A stretch of DNA of 56,407 nucleotides from Bacteroidota bacterium. GTDB lineage: Bacteria > Spirochaetota > Spirochaetia > JABMQR01. Both the position numbers and the translations under genes were made by a program. Below the pieces are notes generated by a model. That model did no database searches. It was not told where the DNA came from and was given only the letters and a program-made list of their open reading frames with translations. This document shows, piece by piece, positions 33,424 through 42,044 of this stretch (positions are counted from its first letter, which is position 1; every line of letters starts with the position of its first letter). The stretch covers positions 1-56,407 of the forward strand of contig JABMQR010000233.1 in assembly GCA_013202335.1 (NCBI GenBank), given 5' to 3'.

Positions 33424-34023
33424 ATGAAAAGAAAGATATTCGTTTTAATCCTGGTTGCATTTTTACTGCTGCCTGCTACAATTTTTGCAGGTGATTTACT
33501 GGGACTAAGTATTGGAGCCTCAGCTTTGCTGATGGAACCTATTCCCCTGGATGGTGAATTAGAGTTCGATCCTGCCGAAATTACCAAAGAAGATTTCTAT
33601 ATTGCCGGTGAGATTAGATTCAATTTGTCAGTATTGGAGTTGTCAACGATGATACTCCCAATAAGTTTTTTCGAGAATGATGGTGTATATTACACAGAAG
33701 CCTACCTAATCCCGGGAATAGGCCTATCATTTGAATTATTTGATCTGGTAGATTTAGCAGTTACAGCTGGTCCAATGGGATATGTTGCAGCCTCTACAAA
33801 TGGTTATTTTGAAACATCTTTTCAGAATGGCCTTGAAGATCATGCTTTGATGGTAAGAGCTTCTGCAGACATTAATCTAGGATTTCTTTCTGTTGGGGGC
33901 TATGCTATTGTTTTATCGGATGTAACTATTGGAGATTTGATGGATCCTGATTTTGATCCAGGTTCAATAGATATCTCCCCATATGCATATGTTGGATTAG
34001 CGGCAACGATCAATCTGCTGTAA
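33424..34023 (+). CDS. Exported protein, probable outer-membrane beta-barrel
   Basis: A 199-residue protein with a clear signal peptide (MKRKIFVLILVAFLLLPATI, cut after FAG at about 23). The mature part is made of alternating hydrophobic stretches such as FYIAGEIRFNLSVLEL, YLIPGIGLSFELFDL and INLGFLSVGGYAIVLSD, and it is acidic. The last strand SPYAYVGLAATINLL lacks the common terminal Phe. The pattern suggests a small outer-membrane barrel, but I recognise no family. AAGGAG lies before the ATG. Confidence 0.7.
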   Translation: MKRKIFVLILVAFLLLPATIFAGDLLGLSIGASALLMEPIPLDGELEFDPAEITKEDFYIAGEIRFNLSVLELSTMILPISFFENDGVYYTEAYLIPGIGLSFELFDLVDLAVTAGPMGYVAASTNGYFETSFQNGLEDHALMVRASADINLGFLSVGGYAIVLSDVTIGDLMDPDFDPGSIDISPYAYVGLAATINLL

Positions 34024-34081
34024 CCCGGTTGTGTAAAATTATCAGATTTACACTGTTATTGGAGATTATTGGTAAATACTT

Positions 34082-34138
34082 GAAGACCCTTTGAAAATAT
34101 TTAAGAAAGAAATATTATATATTAACAAAGGGCTCTTC
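34082..34138 (+). terminator. Long-loop hairpin after the barrel protein gene
   Basis: GAAGACCCTTTG at 34082-34093 pairs with CAAAGGGCTCTTC at 34126-34138 with one mismatch and an A/T-rich 32-base loop. No T tract follows, so its role as terminator is uncertain. The rest of the 248-base gap shows nothing more. Confidence 0.35.
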
Positions 34139-34271
34139 AGCTATTGAAGACGTAACATGAAATAGGTATTGATTAAGCATATCTCTCGCATTATTGAGTG
34201 ATATTAGTCGTTAAAGTTAAGAGTAGATATTTTTGCTGCTCAGCGCATATAATGATATCAGGGAAAGGAGT

Positions 34272-35009
34272 ATGTTCAAAATCAATTATATGAAAACTCT
34301 ACGATACACATTTTTATGTCTGTTCATATTGATTTTCGCTAATCTTGCAGCCGCACCCCGTATTATCAGCTTCAGCGGATATGATTGGGTTGTGCGAAGT
34401 TCATATGGACAGACCCCTCCGGGACCCAATTACTTTTCAAATAGTGATGATACGATCTGGATCGATAACTCCGGGTACTTGAATCTTACGATTTCAAATA
34501 ATCAAGGCCGCTGGCTCTGCAGTGAAGTCACCTGTAGGGAGAAGCTGGGGTATGGGGTATACACAATCACCATACAAGGTCATATTGATCAGCTTGATCC
34601 CCAGACAGTTTTCGGCTTTTTTACCTGGGATCAACAGAATCCACCCTACTACAGCGAAATGGACATTGAGTTTTCCAAATGGGGGATTCCTGAGCGTGAT
34701 ATTGGTCAATTTACCCTCCAGCCCTATACCGAAGAGAGAAACACACATATCTTTCCGATTGAACTTGATGGAGATTTGACCACCCATCGTATTACCTGGG
34801 AACCGACACAGATTAAATTTGAAAGCTGGCATGGAGGAACTCCGGGTACTAACCTGATTGCCGGATGGGTACGACAGGGGGATGGGATTCCGAAACCCGG
34901 AAAGAGTACCATACACCTGAATTATTGGCTGTTTCAGGGGAAGCCGTTACAGATGGCTGACTCTCAGCACATTACCATACGTGAATTCAGCTATGAACCG
35001 TTACCATAA
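34272..35009 (+). CDS. Secreted GH16 family glycoside hydrolase
   Basis: About 245 residues. A signal peptide (LRYTFLCLFILIFANLAAA) leads a jelly-roll domain of the laminarinase/lichenase family, which cuts beta-1,3 or mixed beta-glucans. The active-site motif E129-M-D131-I-E133-F (SEMDIEFSKW) has the nucleophile and acid/base Glu. FFTWDQQNPPYYS ahead of it and LNYWLFQGKP near the end also fit the family. The ATG at 34272 follows AAGGAG at an unusually short distance; an ATG at 34290 is the alternative. It would release sugars outside the cell for the transporters nearby. Confidence 0.85.
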   Translation: MFKINYMKTLRYTFLCLFILIFANLAAAPRIISFSGYDWVVRSSYGQTPPGPNYFSNSDDTIWIDNSGYLNLTISNNQGRWLCSEVTCREKLGYGVYTITIQGHIDQLDPQTVFGFFTWDQQNPPYYSEMDIEFSKWGIPERDIGQFTLQPYTEERNTHIFPIELDGDLTTHRITWEPTQIKFESWHGGTPGTNLIAGWVRQGDGIPKPGKSTIHLNYWLFQGKPLQMADSQHITIREFSYEPLP

Positions 35010-35108
35010 ATCATCTCTTAAATTTTTATCCAGATTGTGTCTATTGGTTCTTGCTGATAGTTTTCACAAATTGATAGATTCCTACAACACCATACTTCGT
35101 GCCGATAG

Positions 35109-35732
35109 TTAATCCTTAAATATCAGAGCAAGGCCAAAACCAATAAAGGCTGTTCCGCTTAATCTATTGAAAAAGGTCATTGGCTTTTTTTGGGATAAAT
35201 ACTGTGAAGCAAAAGAGGATAACAGGGCATAACTTGATAGGACGATGAAAGATATTCCTTCTATAGTAAAAATCAGTGTGAGAAACTGTGGCAAAAAAGT
35301 TCCGGCAGGGTCGATAAATTGAGGGAAAAGTGCGGTAAAGAACGCTATTGCTTTTGGGTTTGCTATACCTACTCCAAACCCCTGTCTGAATACTGATAAT
35401 ACCTTTATTTTGTCTTTTTCAGTGCTTTGAGATTGCAGATTTTCTTCATTATAAGGAGATTTCCAGGTTTTTATCCCTAAATAAACAAGATACATACAGC
35501 CCAACACTTTTAGGACAGAAAACAAGGTGGAAGATGCCATTATGAGAGCTCCCAACCCTGCGGCAGAGATTGAAGCCAAAATTACCATAGCGGTAAAATT
35601 CCCCAGGATATTGGCAATGGCTACTTTATACCCATATTTTATGCTGTTTTTTATTGTTAAGACAACAGCAGGACCAGGTATTGCGGTTACGGTAAATGCT
35701 AAAGTAATATAAATAATGTAGTTGTCTATCAT
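35109..35732 (-). CDS. LysE/RhtB family amino-acid exporter
   Basis: A 207-residue inner-membrane exporter with about five to six helices. The N-terminal family motif TAIPGPAVVLTIKNSIKYG (about 12-30) and QGFGVGIANPKAIAFFTALF near 115-135 are diagnostic of LysE/RhtB. I chose the ATG at 35732, giving the usual family length; upstream codons in frame have no better start. It stands alone on the minus strand. The exported amino acid is unknown; homoserine or threonine is typical for RhtB, which is suggestive with hom 3 kb away but not evidence. Confidence 0.9.
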   Translation of the reverse strand: MIDNYIIYITLAFTVTAIPGPAVVLTIKNSIKYGYKVAIANILGNFTAMVILASISAAGLGALIMASSTLFSVLKVLGCMYLVYLGIKTWKSPYNEENLQSQSTEKDKIKVLSVFRQGFGVGIANPKAIAFFTALFPQFIDPAGTFLPQFLTLIFTIEGISFIVLSSYALLSSFASQYLSQKKPMTFFNRLSGTAFIGFGLALIFKD

Positions 35733-35879
35733 TAGATTGTTTTTGCCTCCAGAGGCTTTTCTTATCACTCTGACACAGTATTAATTAAACCTGTCGCAAT
35801 TGTGATAACCAACCCTATCAGGGAGCAGATCAATTTTCAACTATTTTCATTTGAATATGTTTGTGAGTGCCAATGAATA

Positions 35880-36647
35880 TTAAAAACTATGGTGCTCTTT
35901 GAATTCACTGGGGCTTTGCCCGGTAATTTTCTTAAAAATGCGGCTGAAATAACCCTGGTCAATATATCCGACTTTGTAGGCAACCTCTTTTATTTCCATA
36001 TCCGGTAATGATTTTATTAAGTATTTTGCCTGTTGGATTCTTAAATCCACAATGCATTTTGTCGGTGTTTTCCCAATGGATTTCTTAATAACTCTGGTCA
36101 TATAGGTCGGATTAACATGAAACCGGTCAGCCAGAGATTGAATTGACAACTCTTCAGTATAGTGTTCCCGAATGTATTCTACAACACTCTGAGCAAGGTT
36201 TTCCTGAGCGAAATTACTGGAATACGTATTTGTATCAAGGACAAGCTGCTGATGCTGTTCTTCAAGGCGGACAGTAATTTTCCAAAGAGTATTTGCAAGC
36301 TCTTTATCATCAACCGGTTTGAGCAGGTAATCCATTACTCCAAATTGAATTGCCTTTTTAGCATAAGAAAAGTCTTCATATCCTGAAATGATAACTATAA
36401 TAATATCCGGATAATGATAATAAACCTCTTCAATCAATTTAATTCCATCAATTACCGGCATGCGAATATCGGTAAAGAGAACATCAGGCTGATTCTTTTC
36501 AATTTCCTGCAGTGCTTTTTCACCATTGAAAACCTCTGCGGTAAGAACAAATTTCGGTTCATGTGATACAATTTTTTTTATCAGATTTTTTCTGATTCTG
36601 GCCTCATCTTCAGCTATGATGAAAGTGAAGTTTCCGTTGGGATTCAT
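35880..36647 (-). CDS. Response regulator with AraC-type DNA-binding domain (YesN-like)
   Basis: A 255-residue regulator. The receiver domain covers about 1-125, with the acidic pair E13-D14 and E15, phosphorylated D60 in LFTDIRMP, and K110 in LLKPVDD. An AraC helix-turn-helix fills the last 100 residues (ELSIQSLADRFHVNPTYMTR, then EVAYKVGYIDQGYFSRIFKK). AGGAGG lies before the ATG. It overlaps the sensor kinase gene by 38 bases. Such pairs usually activate a neighbouring sugar ABC transporter, here most simply the divergent binding-protein gene at 38658. Confidence 0.94.
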   Translation of the reverse strand: MNPNGNFTFIIAEDEARIRKNLIKKIVSHEPKFVLTAEVFNGEKALQEIEKNQPDVLFTDIRMPVIDGIKLIEEVYYHYPDIIIVIISGYEDFSYAKKAIQFGVMDYLLKPVDDKELANTLWKITVRLEEQHQQLVLDTNTYSSNFAQENLAQSVVEYIREHYTEELSIQSLADRFHVNPTYMTRVIKKSIGKTPTKCIVDLRIQQAKYLIKSLPDMEIKEVAYKVGYIDQGYFSRIFKKITGQSPSEFKEHHSF

Positions 36648-38469
36648 TACTTCCTCCTATTGTGACAGCTGAGCCGTGAGAATTATCAGGACTATTGTTA
36701 ATATCGAAAGTTAAGGTGTCTCCGTAGAAGATAAGCAGTCTGGAAAATAGATTTATCAAACCCATACCATTAATATGAAAATCAAGCTGCTTGCTTTTGT
36801 CTTTGCGGCACTGTTCCATTTGAGATTTCAACAGAGTAAGAGATTTCTCCGGGAAACCGGGGCCATTATCTTTGAGTGAAATTTGCCATGATTTTGTTGT
36901 ATGGGTCCCTTCGAGGTGAATGATCCAGGGAGGGTTGTTGTCCATACCGTATTTTATTGCATTTTCGACAAGGGGCAGTAAAGAGTGTCTTGGAATATGG
37001 AGGGTTAGCATGGATTCAGGCAGATTTGATGAGAATGTCAAAAGATTTCCAAATCGTATATGCATGCAGGAGATATAATGTTCAATGATATCAAGTTCTT
37101 CCTGTAATGTAACCATGAGTGTGGTTCCGTTTGATATATATCGAAGAATCCTGGTCATATGCTTAATAGTGCCCATTGCCTCACTGTTTTCCTTGTCCTC
37201 AATCATAATACTTAGCGTTGAAAGCATGTTGTACATGAAATGAGGATCCATTTGGGCTTGAAGGGCAAGAAGTCTTGATTGTGTCTGCAAAGTTTTTTCT
37301 GCAATCATTTCAGATAAGGAAGAATCCAGTTTTTTATTCATCTCCTGGAAAGTTAAATGTAATTCATTTACTTCATTTAGTAATGAGGCGTTTAACTGTT
37401 TTCCAGACTGGGTATTGTCTAATTTATCCCATGCCAGGCGGCTTATTTTGTGATTAAGGTCCTTAAGTGGATCAGTAATCAATCGGGAAAGTATTTTTGA
37501 GATGAAAAAACCAGCTCCAAGAATAAGAAGACTTGCCCCAATGATGCCGATGAGAAATTGGTAAACCGGCTTAAGGTATCGTTCCCCGTCAGTAATGGTG
37601 AGCACTATCCACCCGGATTGAAGACATTCTGTTACGGCAATGATTTCTCGTTTTCCTGTTGAGGGGTTCTTGAAATCCTGTATTGTTTTGGAATTGTTTC
37701 GAATTGCAAGTTCGGCATAGAAGTTGTTTTGGGATGATATGGCAGGATAAATCTGTACACCAGCACCCTTGCTGTCGAAAACCAGTATTCTTTCCTGATC
37801 TCTGTTGAAAAAGCCGAAAAGGGTGTCGGAAAACTGTTTTATCTCCAGAATCCCAAGGGGATTGTGATAGTCGTCGAAGATTGCCTTATACAGAGAGATA
37901 AACCAAACCTTCTGATATAATTCTGACATCGATCCTGCCAGGGAATCCTGGTGCAGGCTGGAAAAGATAAGAGCTCCGGTATGCCAATCGTATTTGGATA
38001 TAATTTCTTCTGATTGACGAGTTAATGGATGGATCAGTTCGTAAATTCCTTTACCCAATATATTCAGATTTGGGAAAATGATATTTACCTGAGGAACCGT
38101 TTTATACGGACCAGTGATTTCACCGATGGTTCTCACCATGGATCCTGCATTCAGGTACAGTTGCCGTTGTTTGTCACCTGTTTCAGTTTGTTGATTCAGA
38201 GACAGGTGTGTTTGTATTTCATCTTTGAGCTGTGATGAATATGATATGTTTAAAGCTAAATTACTCATTTTTTTCAATTCAGCTTCGAGGCTTCCTGTCA
38301 GCTGATCAGCCAGAATCATAAGAGTCTTTTTTTCTCTTTCCATGAGTGCATTTGATGCGTATATATAGAAAGATACGGAAAAAATTAGTACTGCAAAAAA
38401 GAGAGGAATTAAACCATTAATTGAGAGAATGGTTTGGATATTTCGTACTTTAACCCGGTTTTTTATCAT
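36610..38469 (-). CDS. Sensor histidine kinase, YesM type
   Basis: A 619-residue membrane sensor. The first transmembrane helix is at about 14-38 (GLIPLFFAVLIFSVSFYIYA), an extracytoplasmic Cache-like domain spans about 40-290, the second helix is near 300-320 (FLIGIIGASLLILGAGFFI), and a HAMP linker follows. The kinase domain is the LytS/YesM type: H410 in QMDPHFMYNM is the phosphorylation site, with the N box in LVENAIKYGMDNN and the G box in LKDNGPGFP. I chose the ATG at 38469; a GTG six codons upstream is possible. Signal is probably an external sugar. Confidence 0.92.
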   Translation of the reverse strand: MIKNRVKVRNIQTILSINGLIPLFFAVLIFSVSFYIYASNALMEREKKTLMILADQLTGSLEAELKKMSNLALNISYSSQLKDEIQTHLSLNQQTETGDKQRQLYLNAGSMVRTIGEITGPYKTVPQVNIIFPNLNILGKGIYELIHPLTRQSEEIISKYDWHTGALIFSSLHQDSLAGSMSELYQKVWFISLYKAIFDDYHNPLGILEIKQFSDTLFGFFNRDQERILVFDSKGAGVQIYPAISSQNNFYAELAIRNNSKTIQDFKNPSTGKREIIAVTECLQSGWIVLTITDGERYLKPVYQFLIGIIGASLLILGAGFFISKILSRLITDPLKDLNHKISRLAWDKLDNTQSGKQLNASLLNEVNELHLTFQEMNKKLDSSLSEMIAEKTLQTQSRLLALQAQMDPHFMYNMLSTLSIMIEDKENSEAMGTIKHMTRILRYISNGTTLMVTLQEELDIIEHYISCMHIRFGNLLTFSSNLPESMLTLHIPRHSLLPLVENAIKYGMDNNPPWIIHLEGTHTTKSWQISLKDNGPGFPEKSLTLLKSQMEQCRKDKSKQLDFHINGMGLINLFSRLLIFYGDTLTFDINNSPDNSHGSAVTIGGSNESQRKLHFHHS

Positions 38470-38657
38470 GAATACGTTATGATACACCCTGAAACTGTAT
38501 AAGGCAAATCTAAACAGGGTATGAGATAGAAATGTCCAAATGACAGATCAGTTTTGTCCATATACAGGTGTTTTTAACTATCTTACTATAATCAAAAGAG
38601 ATTATTTAACAACAAACAACAGTAAATGATTGTTAAAAACAAAAAAGGAGATCGAAT

Positions 38658-39665
38658 ATGAAAAAAATTGCTATTATTATGTTGATTATCATGGCTGTCC
38701 TGGTGCTGCCGCTTGCTGCCGGAGGGCAAGAAGAAAATGCCGCTTCTGATGATGGAACATTCACTATTGGCTGGAGTAATGCCGGAATGGGTGATTCCTG
38801 GAGACAGTTTCTGCAGAGCAACTTCCTTGCTGAAGTAGCAGCAAATCCGGAAATTACAAAATACTATATTACCAATGCTGATGAACGGCCGGAAAAACAA
38901 ATTGCTGATATTGATGACCTTATTTCCAAGGGTATTGATGGGCTTATTGTGTATCCTACAGTAGGTGAAGTTATTGCTCCTGCAATTGAACGGGCTTATG
39001 AAGCAGGAATTCCAGTAGTTGTATTTGGTGGAAATATTGCAACAGATAAATATACTTCTCTGGTAACACAGGATCTGTACAATTTTGGACGTTCACAGGC
39101 ACAGTGGCTGGTAGATCAACTGGGCGGTAAGGGAAAAGTTATGATGCTCAGTGGTATTGCAGGAAATACTACTGCAGAAGAGCGGCTTACCGGTGCTCGT
39201 GAAGTGTTTGCGGCAAATACTAATATTGAGGTTCTGGATCATCAGTATTGTGACTGGTCTGCAACAAAAACTAAAAGTATTATGGAAGCAGTGTTAAATG
39301 CCTTCCCTCAGATAGATGGTATTTGGGCAGATTCAGGGCTTATGTCATGGCCGGCTCTTGAATCTCTTGCTGAGGCAGGGAGACCACTTGTTCCAACAAC
39401 AGGTGATCAGCTGAATGGATATGCCAAATATCTGGTTGAACAGGATATCCCGGGATATGTATTTCCCATGACAACAAAACTATCGGCTGAATCTGTTAAA
39501 GTGCTTTTAAAAGCGATGAAGGGTGAGGCTGTTGAAAAAGTGCATTATATTGAAGTAACTGGAATGGGACCTGAAGAAATTAAAGATTTTGTCAGACCGG
39601 AATTATCAGACTGGTGGTGGATTGGTGACGACCAGATTCCGAAGGAATTCCTTCCTGAGCTGTAA
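38658..39665 (+). CDS. Sugar ABC transporter periplasmic binding protein (RbsB-like)
   Basis: A 335-residue exported binding protein. The signal peptide MKKIAIIMLIIMAVLVLPLA ends near AAGGQEE; no lipobox Cys is present. The type-1 periplasmic-binding fold shows DDLISKGIDGLIVYPTVGEV near 91 and DGIWADSGLMSWPALESLAE near 215. AAAAAGGAGAT lies before the ATG and a TATAAT is at 38587-38592. The gene is divergent from the YesM/YesN pair. It has no permease or ATPase beside it and may serve the transporter at 23905-27404, which lacks a binding protein. Confidence 0.92.
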   Translation: MKKIAIIMLIIMAVLVLPLAAGGQEENAASDDGTFTIGWSNAGMGDSWRQFLQSNFLAEVAANPEITKYYITNADERPEKQIADIDDLISKGIDGLIVYPTVGEVIAPAIERAYEAGIPVVVFGGNIATDKYTSLVTQDLYNFGRSQAQWLVDQLGGKGKVMMLSGIAGNTTAEERLTGAREVFAANTNIEVLDHQYCDWSATKTKSIMEAVLNAFPQIDGIWADSGLMSWPALESLAEAGRPLVPTTGDQLNGYAKYLVEQDIPGYVFPMTTKLSAESVKVLLKAMKGEAVEKVHYIEVTGMGPEEIKDFVRPELSDWWWIGDDQIPKEFLPEL

Positions 39666-39678
39666 TAATAATTAATTG

Positions 39679-39712
39679 ATTGCCTTGTTCAGAATGTACT
39701 GAGCAAGGCAAT
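39679..39712 (+). terminator. 14-bp hairpin after the binding-protein gene (leaky terminator or RNA 3' stabiliser)
   Basis: ATTGCCTTGTTCAG at 39679-39692 pairs with CTGAGCAAGGCAAT at 39699-39712, with one G-T pair and a six-base loop, followed by the weak T tract TTACTTG. Such stems behind binding-protein genes commonly keep their mRNA more abundant than the downstream part. Confidence 0.7.
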
Positions 39713-39766
39713 TTACTTGCTAAAATTGATTTTTTAATAAGGGATTTAAGGTCATCCGGAGGCAGT

Positions 39767-40963
39767 ATGGACATTAATAATATACATAAAACAATAACTA
39801 TTCGAAACAGGATTGTTCCATCCAGGATTGTCTATCAACCTACAGAGTCAAATAATTGTGAAAAAAATGGATTTCCCACAGAAGTTACATTCAGACGGTA
39901 TGAGGCACTGGCTTCAGGATTTCCCGGTATTATACATGTGGAATCTATTGATGTTACAAGCGGGACTCAGGCAAGATCAAACAGAATGGTTTTAAATGAA
40001 GAGACCCTGCCCGGGTTTCAGGAGTTAGTATTACGTATTCGGAAGATAAATCAGTCCTCACTTATTATTTTTCAGCTTAGCCATGCGGGAAGGTTAAGTG
40101 ATCCTATCTTTAAACCTCCTGTGGGCGCATACAGCCGGGGAGATGATAAGATTCATATTCTCACCACTAAAGAGGTGGAAGAGGCCCGTGATGCGTTTGT
40201 AAGTTGTGCCGTACTGGCATGGAAAGCAGGTGCTGATGGTATAGATTTTAAGCAGGCACATGGTTTTCTGGCTGACGATTTTCTCCATCCTGCTAATTTA
40301 CGGAGTGATCAATATGGTGGATCGTTTGAAAATCGGATACGGTTTTTTCAGGAAACCTACGGCAGAATGAGAGAACAAATCAAAGATCCTGATTTCATAA
40401 TTGGTTCAAGAATATCACCCTTCGAAGGAATTCCCGGGGGTTGCGGAACTGCAGGTGCGGAAGAAATTCTTGAAGACCTCACGGAAATGAGAGAATTCGT
40501 GAAGATTATGGAGAGAGCGGGAATAGACTTTATCAATGTTTCGGCAGGGTATGCGGTTGCAAATCTGGAATTGTTATTGCCGTCTGCACAATACCCGGAA
40601 GGTGTACCGCGTTTGTTTGGCTGGACACGTGTAATTAAGGAGACGGTTAAAATTCCTGTTATAGGTTCCGGATACAGCTATCTGCGTGACGGAAAAAACA
40701 ATTTATTTATTCAGGATCAGGAAAAAAAGAGTCTTCTGGCATTTGCAGAAAAGAATATTGGAAAAGGATTTGTAGATATGATCGGGATTGGACGTCAGGC
40801 TATAGCAGATCCGCTATTTGCTGAGAAAGTATTACATAGCAGGATTGATGAAGTCCACTGGTGTACAACATGCGGCGGCTGCGGTGCACTGCTTGGAAAT
40901 AATAAACCGATAGGATGCACTGTCCATGAGCCGGAGTATGCAGAAATATTTAAAACTCTATAG
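39767..40963 (+). CDS. NADH:flavin oxidoreductase, old yellow enzyme family
   Basis: A 398-residue FMN TIM-barrel protein, which usually reduces activated double bonds. Family marks are IIFQLSHAGRLSDP near 95, GADGIDFKQAHGFLADDFLH near 155-174 and PANLRSDQYGGSFENRIRFF near 175-194. The C-terminal cysteines C366, C369, C372 and C384 (C-x2-C-x2-C-x11-C) resemble the 4Fe-4S site of dienoyl-CoA reductases but with one residue less in the second gap, and the NAD(P)/FAD domains of those enzymes are absent. GGAGGCA precedes the ATG at 39767. It is downstream of the binding-protein gene. Confidence 0.88.
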   Translation: MDINNIHKTITIRNRIVPSRIVYQPTESNNCEKNGFPTEVTFRRYEALASGFPGIIHVESIDVTSGTQARSNRMVLNEETLPGFQELVLRIRKINQSSLIIFQLSHAGRLSDPIFKPPVGAYSRGDDKIHILTTKEVEEARDAFVSCAVLAWKAGADGIDFKQAHGFLADDFLHPANLRSDQYGGSFENRIRFFQETYGRMREQIKDPDFIIGSRISPFEGIPGGCGTAGAEEILEDLTEMREFVKIMERAGIDFINVSAGYAVANLELLLPSAQYPEGVPRLFGWTRVIKETVKIPVIGSGYSYLRDGKNNLFIQDQEKKSLLAFAEKNIGKGFVDMIGIGRQAIADPLFAEKVLHSRIDEVHWCTTCGGCGALLGNNKPIGCTVHEPEYAEIFKTL

Positions 40964-40969
40964 AATAAT

Positions 40970-41230
40970 CTAAGCCAATTTTGCGATCATTCGATAGGCC
41001 ATTTGGCCATCTCCCTCAAGAAAACTTTCGGTTATTTCAAACCCTGCTTTTTGATACAGTTTCCAGGCTGCTTCATTATCCTGAACAACAGTCAAAACTA
41101 CCTGTTTCATATTCGACTCACTGGAAAAACTCATGATCTTGTAATTAATTTTTTTCCAAACCGCTGTTCTGAATTGCATCGGTATCAGAGAATATCTGGA
41201 ACGTGAAGATACGGTTTGTATTCACTAACT
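40970..41230 (-). pseudogene. Broken GNAT acetyltransferase
   Basis: On the minus strand the C-terminal part of a GNAT protein is readable: VVLTVVQDNEAAWKLYQKAG and GFEITESFLEGDGQMAYRMI. Upstream, in another frame, come SEYKPYLHVPDIL and RFGKKLITRS, which match the substrate strand and the acyl-CoA loop of such proteins. Frame breaks separate these pieces and the N-terminus is missing, so the gene is dead. It ends against the OYE gene. Confidence 0.6.
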
Positions 41231-41304
41231 TCGGCAATTAATTTGATTTTATGGCATGTTATACTTGACCATGCTATTGTTTGAGGCTAAAATTCTACTA
41301 TTAG

Positions 41305-41333
41305 TTAACATTTGCTAGCACTTTATATTATTT
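41305..41333 (+). promoter_or_regulatory. Promoter with TGCTAGCA operator for the HAD-AOR operon
   Basis: TTAACA (41305-41310) is followed directly by TTTGCTAGCACTTT and, after 17 bases, TTATTT (41328-41333). The GCTAGC core in the spacer matches that of the promoter at 46993, placed at the same distance from the -35 box, which suggests that one repressor controls both. Confidence 0.6.
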
Positions 41334-41343
41334 TGAGGAACAA

Positions 41344-41991
41344 ATGAAAAGTTTTCAGGGTATAGTATTTGATCTCGACGGAGTTCTTGTGGATTCAGAA
41401 CCTTTTCACAAACAGACGTGGTTGGAAGCATTAACTCAATTTGGTGCTGAGCTGGAAATGAATTGGCATGAAGGATTTGTCGGTATTCCGGATACCGAAA
41501 CAGCAGTAGGTCTTGTATCCAAATATTCTTTACCGACGCATTGGGAAAACCTGGTAGAACTAAAACGGGATATTATGAAACAACATGCTTCAAAACATGT
41601 ACGGGCATTTAAAGGGGTAAAAGAGGGCCTGCTTGGGCTGAAAGGATTTCCGAAAGCGGTTGCCACTTCCAGTTCCCGTGAGATTGCAGAAACTTTTTTG
41701 AATGCAGCCGGCTTAATGGATCATTTTTCAGTGATTATTACTTCCAATGACGTTGCAAATACAAAACCTGACCCTGCATGCTATCTGGAAGCCTGCAGAT
41801 CTCTCCAGCTTGATCCCGCTACCTGCCTGGCGCTCGAGGATTCTCCGGCAGGTATAGAGTCAGCAAAATCAGCTGGTCTGTATGCTCTTGGAATAAGCAC
41901 CTCGTTTGAGCAATCTCAGCTGGCCAGGGCGGACAACATTTTTCCATCAATGACAGATGCATTTTTCTGGCTTAAAGAAAATATCATATAA
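41344..41991 (+). CDS. HAD-family phosphatase/phosphoglucomutase-like
   Basis: A 215-residue HAD hydrolase of the beta-phosphoglucomutase / 2-deoxyglucose-6-phosphatase group. Motif I is VFDLDGVLVDSEP with D10 and D12, motif II is KAVATSSSRE near 104, and motifs III/IV are NTKPDPACYLEA near 139 and LALEDSPAGIESAKSAGL near 160. A helical cap lies between motif I and II. GAGGAA precedes the ATG. It is first in an operon with AOR and a MoaD-like gene, so it may dephosphorylate a sugar phosphate before aldehyde oxidation; this is inference. Confidence 0.9.
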   Translation: MKSFQGIVFDLDGVLVDSEPFHKQTWLEALTQFGAELEMNWHEGFVGIPDTETAVGLVSKYSLPTHWENLVELKRDIMKQHASKHVRAFKGVKEGLLGLKGFPKAVATSSSREIAETFLNAAGLMDHFSVIITSNDVANTKPDPACYLEACRSLQLDPATCLALEDSPAGIESAKSAGLYALGISTSFEQSQLARADNIFPSMTDAFFWLKENII

Positions 41992-42044
41992 AAATTTTGA
42001 AAAGCAGATATGGTGAAACAAAAAAACCTATGGAGGAAAGATTT

